A DNA stretch of 64,000 nt from Posidonia oceanica. Its lineage: Eukaryota > Streptophyta > Magnoliopsida > Alismatales > Posidoniaceae. Made by a program: the position numbers and the translations under genes. Shown piece after piece: positions 57,695 through 64,000 of this stretch (positions within the stretch are counted from its first letter, which is position 1; every line of letters starts with the position of its first letter). Where the stretch lies: contig JAZBRS010000029.1 in NCBI GenBank assembly GCA_037176725.1, forward strand, positions 119,693,001-119,757,000. Direction: 5' to 3'. The notes beneath the pieces were generated by a model, which did no database searches, had not been told where the DNA came from, and saw only the letters and a list, made by a program, of their open reading frames with translations.

Positions 57695-58399
57695 TGTTGA
57701 CACCCCATTTTGACAGGCTGAATCGATTGGAATCTTCTGGTGGCTTCTGAACCCAAACCTAGGTCCAAACCCACACCTTTCCTTTCTTCTTTCCCCCCAA
57801 AATAAGCCCAAACTCAACCTAAGATTACACCCCTTTCCTAAACCCAAAAACCACCCAAAAACCATAGGAAAACTCACCCTTCCTAACTTAGCAAATCCAC
57901 CAAAAAGCCCTTAAAATTTCAAACCAAAACCACTCCCAAAAATCCCAAAAAACCTAGGTAAAACAACCCTTTTTCTACACCTCAAAACCCTTCCAAAACT
58001 TTCTCAAAACCAAACTGAAACCCTGGGACGAAGACTAGAGACCCTAGACTACACACCCACCAAATTTCACCCCTTTTCAAAACCTCTAAACCCTCCTTTT
58101 GCCCAAATTATCCTTTTCTCTCTCCTAAATTATTCTTTTCTCTCTCCTCTCTCTCTCTCCTGATTATCCTCTCTCTTTTCACTCCCTTCTCTCCCTTCTT
58201 CCTGCCTGGCTGTGGGCCCCCCTTGTGCTTCTATCTGTTTTCAATCTTATTCCTATTTTTATCTTATTTTTAGCATTTTCCTTGATTTTCAAAAAAATTA
58301 TTTCCCTTCCACTCCTCTTTTTCTCCCTTCCTCCTCCATTTCCTCCTTTTCTTTCTCCATGTCCTTTTCTTTTCTTTTCTTCCACTAAATCCTTAAAAA

Positions 58400-59170
58400 A
58401 CCTTTAAAAACCTTTGAAAACCTTTAAAACTCTAAAACAAAAGAGAAACAAATCAAAATCCTAAAAAGAAATAATTAAAAACTTAACCAAACACTAAAAA
58501 ACAAAAACCTAACTAAATCCGACTAAAAAAGGGAAATTAAGAATGCCACCTAAAAAATACAAAACAAACAAAATAAAAATGTTATAAAATCAAGTAAAAA
58601 ACCAAAATATAATCAAAACAAGCCAAAAGTAAAAACCTCATTAAAAATAATCAAAAACAAATCCTACAAAAGAAGAAAACAATTAAAGAATACTAAGACA
58701 AGTAATTAAAACAAATCTTAACTTAACAAATCTAAAAGAAACAATTAAAACCTAATGCAAGCCTGAAAAAAAATTTTAATTAAAAAAGAAAAAAAGAGGA
58801 GAAGCTTAACAAGAGAAAACTTAACTAAAAATATTAAAAGGATTTAACAAACAAAATCAAAAGCAATTTAAAAAGACTTAAGGAAAAACTAAAAACTAAA
58901 AGAATAAAACTCCTCCTAATTAATTAAAAAACAACCCATTAAAAAAGCCTAATTAAAAATCCCAACTTAACAAGAAAAACTTAATAAGGAAAACACAACT
59001 AAAAAATAATTAAAAAATTTAACAAACATGTAAACCAAATCAAAAACAATTTAAAGAAAACTTAAATCCTAAAAACTTAAATCAAAACTAAAAGTCCTTC
59101 TAACCCTAATTAATTTAAAAACAATCTTCAAAAACCTAATTAAATCCTAACTTAAAAACAATCACTTTAA
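58400..59170 (+). repeat. A-rich, G-poor block within the giant LTR
   Basis: Dominated by AAAAACTTAACAAAT-type phrases with very few G residues. No gene. Confidence 0.8.
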
Positions 59171-60879
59171 AAATATTTTCAAATTTTCTTTCTATTTTAT
59201 TTCAATTTTTCTTCTTTTTTTTCTTCTTCCTTTCTTTCTTCCTCTCTTCCTTATCTTTTATTTCTTTTCTCCTTCTTTCTTTCGGCTCAGGCCCACGGCC
59301 GACTCCTCACCTTTCTTCCTTCCTTCTTCCTCTCCCGCCTCTTCTCTGGTTTTTTTTTTCTTCTTTTTTCTGCAACAGCCACCTTCACCAATCGACACAT
59401 CACCGTCCTCACCCCTGCTGTCCTTGCGCGCCCGCATGCTCTCTGCATCAGGCCAGACCAGCGTGCGCCGCCCTCCTCCCATGCACCTGCAAAATCTCCT
59501 GCCACCACCTCTCCTTGGCATTCAATTGCACCCAGAACCAGTAGAACAAAAACCCAGTAGAACCTCCAACGAGAGAGACTAGAGAGGATCACCCTTCACT
59601 GCCCAGAACCTCCATCCTCTCCCGTGTGCATTCCCAGAGCAATCCCCAGCCGGAGAGAACCCAATTCACCCCTTTCCTCTGCCGGAAAAAACCAGCATTT
59701 CCTCCTCTTGATCTCACTGAAAACCAGAGCCCTAAACGCCTCCGAAATCACTCCCCATTCATCCCCCAAATCCACCGAACCTCCAGCAATCCTTCACCAC
59801 CCTTCCACAGCAAAAACTAACCCAGAAACCACCCAGAAACACCCAAAGGTCCTTACAGAACCCAACTTCACCTCCTTCGGAAATTCCCGACACCTCAGAC
59901 CCCCGAACTCTCCCAAATTCCTCCTAGTTACTCGCCTAAACACTACCTTCCTAAACCACCCAAGCATCGGCCTTCAGCCTCACCACACAGCAAATCCCCC
60001 ACAGCAAACACCTACTCCTATTTCCGTCCAAAATCAGCCACACCTGCAAACTCCATCCTCAGACCTCCAAAGCCCAAACGAACCATCCAGCGACCTTCAC
60101 CAGACTCCCAGCTACCCACCAGAACCTTCCGTGCGGCCCGAGGAGCGACACAAACCTCCCCTCACCTCCGACGGTTCTTGCTGAACCCAAAACAGCCATC
60201 CCTCCCGCCGATCTGCAGAACTCCCGTCCGAGCGTCCAACGAGCACCGGAACAACACCAGGAGCAGCTTCCAACCCTCGCGAGCCATCGGAGGCACCTCC
60301 AGCACTTAGACCGTCCTCGCCGACCCCTGCAGAACAGACCTACGTTGGGGGACCGTTTCGGGCTGTGCAACAGGTATCCTTCTCCTCCATTAGCCTAGAT
60401 TTCCTCCCTTCTTGCTCCCCAGCCCTTTAGAATAGGATTTAGCTCCCTTCCGCCCGAGGTCAGCGCCGTCGCCATCCTTCTTCTCCGGCAAGCTCAGAGC
60501 TCGCCCCTCCGCTCCGGTCTGCAGAACGACGCTCTGACGGTCGCCCAAGCTCCGCACGACCACTAGGAGTCCTGCCCCGCTTCCAGAATCCTCCGGCGAT
60601 GCTCCAGTCCTTCGGTCGGCCTCCTCCTGGTCTGCAGACCTCCGCCACTCTCTCCGGTCTCCTTCAGGCCATGCCATGGCCCTCCGACGCAGCTCAGGTC
60701 TCCGCACGCCTCTAGAGCACGGCCCCAGCCGGTCAGTGCCTTGCCAACGCCCCTCTTCCTCCCTCGACGGTTGCTGGTAGCAACTGCTACAGTGGCCGTC
60801 GGTCTGCAAGTTTACTGTGCTGTTATTTTGCTTAGCATGCGTATTTTGCCAAAAATTGCATTTTTAGCTTCTGCTTTTG

Positions 60880-61620
60880 GTTTATTGCATTCCAGTCCTG
60901 CCTCTGTTTGTCTTTCATTTAATTTCGTGTGTAAATCTTATGAAATTGCATGGAAAACTTAAAAAATCAATTAATTGCATGTTAGTCCTGGCACAGTGTT
61001 TCTCTTCAGTGTTTTCTTTAAGTTTCAGTCCTCTAGCTTTATACTATTGCATGCTGGTCCTCCTGATATTAATCTGATTTGATGCACATATTTTACCTTG
61101 GTGTATTGCATTTCTAGTCCTTGTTAGTTTTCTTATTTGCACTTTAGTCCACTGGTCTGTTAACTTAGGTATTTATTTTTCAATTTTCTTTACTGCATTG
61201 CCTCATTTCCCTCATATAATCTGATTTTTGCATATAGGTCCTTCCTCCTGCACAGTATGTATTTAAATGCATGTTTTGCTTATAAAATTGCATTTTTGAC
61301 CCTGCATGTTTGAAAAGCTGCGTATAGGCCCATGTTTTGCTGGAAAAATTACATTTTAGACCTTGTTGATTTCAAAATTGCATGTTGATTTACCATTCGA
61401 TTTCAAGGCTTGTCCTGATGCATGGCTACCCTGAAAATTTATATTTTGAACCCTGTATTTTGTAAAATTGCATTCAGGCCCTCTGTTTCCCAAAAAACCT
61501 CGCATAAGAGCCTCTAACTTTTCACAATCCTTGCATTCAGACCCCCATCTTTTCAAAATTGCATGTAAGTCCCTAGTTTTCTGAAAAATCATCCCTAAGT
61601 CTTTTCTTGCATTTTGCATG
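60880..61620 (+). repeat. Degenerate ATTGCATnTnAGTCCn repeats in the giant LTR
   Basis: About fourteen units 35-60 bp apart: ATTGCATTCCAGTCC, ATTGCATGTTAGTCC, ATTGCATGCTGGTCC, ATTACATTTTAGACC, ATTGCATTCAGGCCC, ATTGCATGTAAGTCC and others. Unit spacing is irregular and only the 15-bp core is kept. Confidence 0.75.
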
Positions 61621-61961
61621 CATTGCATTCATGCATTCTTGCATCTGGCATCTCTTGCACACACTTAAGCATTCTTAACTCCCATTTATATGGGAGGACC
61701 TGTTTTGCACACCCTTAGGCCCCCTTTTACACTCAGATCTTATCCTCTCTCCTGTTCTGGCCTCCTGCCTTGAAGTCTGGATATCTTCAGATCCGGCCGT
61801 TGGATCTTCGCAACCAAGCTACCCGAACGACCCCGGCGGAGCACTCTTCAGCATGGACTAATCAGATTTCAGATTAGGCTTCAGATTTCCAAGGTAAGTC
61901 CTCTTGAACCTCGGCAGCATCTTTCGCATATCATTTGCATTGCATGGCTTTTACACGCTCT

Positions 61962-62815
61962 TTGCCGCTTTATTTCTCGCACCGTTTTGCGTGCCAGCTT
62001 TGCTTCTTGCACCGTTTTGCATGCCCGACTTTGTTTATTGCACCGTTTTGCATGCCGCTTTGTTTCTTGCACCGTTTTACTTGCCAGCTTTGTTTCTTGC
62101 ATCATTTTGCGTGCCAACTTTGTTTCTCGCATCGTTTTGCGTGTCCGACTTTGTTTCTTGCACCGTTTTGCATGCCAGCTTTGTTTCTCACGTCGTTTTG
62201 CGTGCCCGACTTTGTTTCTTGCACCGTTTTGCATGCTGTTTTGTTTCTTGCACCGTTTTGCGTGCTGCTTTGTTTCCTGCACCGTTTTACGTGTCGCTTT
62301 GTTTCTTGCACTGTTTTACGTGCCAACTTTGTTTCTTGCATTGTTTTGCGTGTCAGCTTTGTTTCTTGCACCGTTTTGCATGCCCGACTTGGTTTCTTGC
62401 ACTGTTTTGCATGCCGACTTCGTTTCTCGCACTGCTTTACATTCTCGCTTTGTTTCTTGCACCGTTTTGCGTGTCGATTTTGCTTCTTGCACCGTTTTGC
62501 GTGTCGACTTATTTCTCGCACTGTTTACATTCTCGCTTTGTTTCTTGCACCGTCTTGCGTGCTCGCTTTGTTTCTCGCATCTTTTCGCATGCCGACTTTG
62601 TTTCTTGCACCGTTTTGCGTGCCTCGCTTGTTTCTTGCGCCGTTTTGCGCGTCTCATTTGTTTCTTGCACCGTTCTGCATGTCGACTTTGTTTTTCGCAC
62701 TGTTTTATGTTCTTGCTGTGTTTCTCCCATCGTTTTACGTTCTTACCTCGTTTCTTGTATCGTTTTGCATGTCGACTTCGCTTCTCGCACCGTTTTGCGT
62801 GTTTTACGTTGTTTC
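61962..62815 (+). repeat. 30-bp minisatellite (CTTTGTTTCTTGCACCGTTTTGCGTGCC)
   Basis: Roughly 28 copies of a 30-32 bp unit follow one another, with point changes and 1-2 base length changes. The unit has no stop codon in most frames, so several frames on both strands stay open for 130-330 codons (Cys/Phe/Leu-rich forward, Lys/Gln/Arg-rich reverse). I do not read these as genes. Confidence 0.92.
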
Positions 62816-63110
62816 CTCTCGCATGTCGCCCGCATTGCCTGTTTTCACCGTTGTTTTGTTTTATCGCCTGCTTTTGCATTAGGGCAGTGATGCTTACTGT
62901 CTCGAGTTCTCACGAGCCAGGTTTCGCCCAGTTCGGAACACAGACAGCGTTGCTGAGCGCTTAGACTACACGTTTACTTTCTTGCATTGCATTCCATCAC
63001 TTAGAGCATACCTTTGAGCATTTAGATAGGCATTCATTGGCACTTAGGCATTCAAAGTCTGCATTTCCCTGCGTATGCGAGCGTAAGCCTAGAAAGACCG
63101 ATTCTTGGGC

Positions 63111-63141
63111 GTGTCGGGGGTGCCTAACACCTTCCCCGCAC
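63111..63141 (+). other. Conserved LTR hairpin, copy 4
   Basis: GTG-T-CGGGG pairs with CCCCG-CAC around GTG-CCTAA-CAC. The outer stem bases differ from copy 2 on both sides, yet pairing is kept. Confidence 0.6.
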
Positions 63142-63490
63142 ATAACAGGAGTCCTTGCCCTCTCTCTTGGCCCGCAATGACCATATTGCCCTTATCCTAG
63201 GCACGAGTCACATCATTTGCATCTCATTTCTTTTGCATTGCATCTTATGCTTGGTTTTGCGTGATTATTCACGCATTTCCCCAGTTTTCCTTGTCTCTCG
63301 ATCTAATAGACTTGGTGGTGACTCCGATTTTGTCTTATCTTCTTCTTTTCTTCCCCTTTTCCCTTTTTTAAATGTTTTCGAGTTAAGTCTTCCTTCTTGG
63401 ACATAGCCGCTAATAGTGAGCCTGATTCTGATCGGTGCACGCGAGCTTTGGCAATGTGCAGGGACGATCTGAACACCGGGATTACTACAG

Positions 63491-63508
63491 TGGCGACTCC
63501 ACTGGGGA
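63491..63508 (+). promoter_or_regulatory. Primer-binding site complementary to tRNA-Arg
   Basis: TGGCGACTCCACTGGGGA is the complement of the 3' end (including CCA) of plant tRNA-Arg(ACG), as I recall its sequence. It lies one base after the LTR end, the standard place for minus-strand priming, and shows that the LTR is a 5' LTR. Confidence 0.85.
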
Positions 63509-64000
63509 CACTAGACTCCAGCTTTCGCTTTGGCTTTGGCTCGCTCGCATTCTGCTTGGGATTTGCCTTCTTTGTTTGCCTTTGTGTTTCCTTTGCCTGT
63601 TTTGCTCGTTTTCCTGTGCAAACTCCTGGCAAGTTGCCCGTGGCTACTCGGCTTTGGTTTTGCACCCCCTTTGCCTTGGTTTGCGCTCCGTTTTGCTCTG
63701 CTTTGCCTCTGTTGCTTGTTTGCTCGTTTATTTCCTTGCCTCTGCTCTTGTTTACTTTACAGCTTGCCGGTTTTTACTTTCTTTAGCCCTTTTACTTATT
63801 ATTGCTTTATTTCCTGCACAACGCATGTCTACATACTTGTTTGGCAACGATGCATGTCTTTTGAATGATGAATGCTTTCTTTTACACATTTGCTATGTCA
63901 CTACGCATGCACATGCTCTGTATATATGCCTTTTGACGTAATGAATGCTTTTTCTTCACTATCATGCTCACGAACACTCACACATGCCATGCACTTGCCT
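63509..64000 (+). mobile_element. Start of the giant element's internal region
   Basis: T/C-rich untranslated leader (TTTGCCTTCTTTGTTTGCC-like). Several frames are open (63435-63941), but none looks like gag, which should lie further right beyond the window. Confidence 0.6.

Larger units (their letters stand above)
57695..63489 (+). mobile_element. 5.8-kb 5' LTR of a Tat/Ogre-like giant retrotransposon
   Basis: It starts TGTTGACACCCCATTTTGAC at 57695, right where the Athila protease frame breaks, and ends ATTACTACA at 63489, one base before a PBS matching tRNA-Arg. About 5.8 kb is extreme for an LTR but fits Ogre-type elements of the Tat lineage, which also use tRNA-Arg. Composition falls into blocks: A-rich with few G (58400-59170), C-rich (59600-60400), T-rich (60800 onward), with two internal repeat arrays. 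The last 600 bp keep the order of motifs seen in the other Tat-type LTRs. Its target duplication would be GCACC (57690-57694); the partner is out of the window. The 186- and 139-codon frames near 59.6-60.8 kb are composition artefacts. Confidence 0.85.

Noticed and set aside
59624..60809. 186-codon proline/threonine-rich frame and neighbouring reverse frames
   Set aside because: C-rich composition within the giant LTR; no start context or domain.
61904..62964. Open frames of 315-328 codons in three forward frames and up to 187 codons in reverse
   Set aside because: They run over the 30-bp minisatellite; all frames are open because the unit lacks stops. No domain is visible.
1..64000. Bacterial-type features: operons, ribosome binding sites, CRISPR, riboswitches
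   Set aside because: The sequence is plant nuclear DNA; no direct-repeat/spacer array or operon layout is present.

Overview
This is a transposon-packed stretch of a flowering-plant nuclear genome. Every recognisable coding sequence belongs to, or has been captured or broken by, a mobile element: Ty3/gypsy LTR retrotransposons, hAT, Mutator-like (MULE), L1-type LINE and MITEs. I see no intact housekeeping gene, no rRNA or convincing tRNA gene and no CRISPR array. FAR1-type, plant-mobile-domain, zf-MYM/TTF hAT and Athila/Tat families all point to an angiosperm; I do not name a species.

Layout. 1-514: end of a Tat-type LTR that cuts a GRF zinc-finger exon (515-724). 1773-7433, minus strand: a FAR1/MULE-type transposase pseudogene whose first coding segment is split by a 3.3-kb solo LTR (4032-7331) with a perfect 5-bp target duplication GTACT. 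8.1-10.3 kb: AT-rich, gene-free, with degenerate repeats. 10266-12474: truncated LTR related to the 3.3-kb solo LTR. 12475-15161: a second Tat-type LTR.

13295-33387 is the most striking structure. Two nearly identical arms of about 9.7 kb lie head to head around a 0.29-kb spacer. The inner part of each arm is one copy of the same hAT transposon (19205-23012 and 23309-27230), and outside it each arm has the same MITEs, a SINE-like unit and a Tat-type LTR. The spacer S (23013-23303) recurs inverted at 33097-33387, directly against the broken outer end of the right arm. Order: A - S - A' - S'. The inner breakpoints fall exactly on hAT termini or hAT target duplications, which suggests an aberrant hAT transposition, breakage and end-joining origin.

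35361-36634: a Pack-MULE with long terminal inverted repeats, a perfect 9-bp target duplication and a captured alpha-crystallin-domain gene fragment. 37090-41340: a decayed MULE transposase that runs straight into a plant mobile domain (PMD). 42.5-44.2 kb: nested MITEs. 44.8-48.5 kb: a decayed L1-type LINE cut within its endonuclease domain by an Athila-lineage LTR (48477-50909, minus). The Athila pol follows on the minus strand (50979-57694), split by a 3.3-kb LTR (51699-55035) and beheaded by the 5.8-kb 5' LTR of a very large Tat/Ogre-like element (57695-63489). That LTR is followed by a primer-binding site matching tRNA-Arg (63491-63508), and the element continues past the window.

Insertion order that can be read: LINE before Athila before both the 3.3-kb LTR and the giant Tat/Ogre-like element; FAR1-like gene before its solo LTR; MITEs, SINE-like unit, Tat LTR and hAT all before the inverted duplication.
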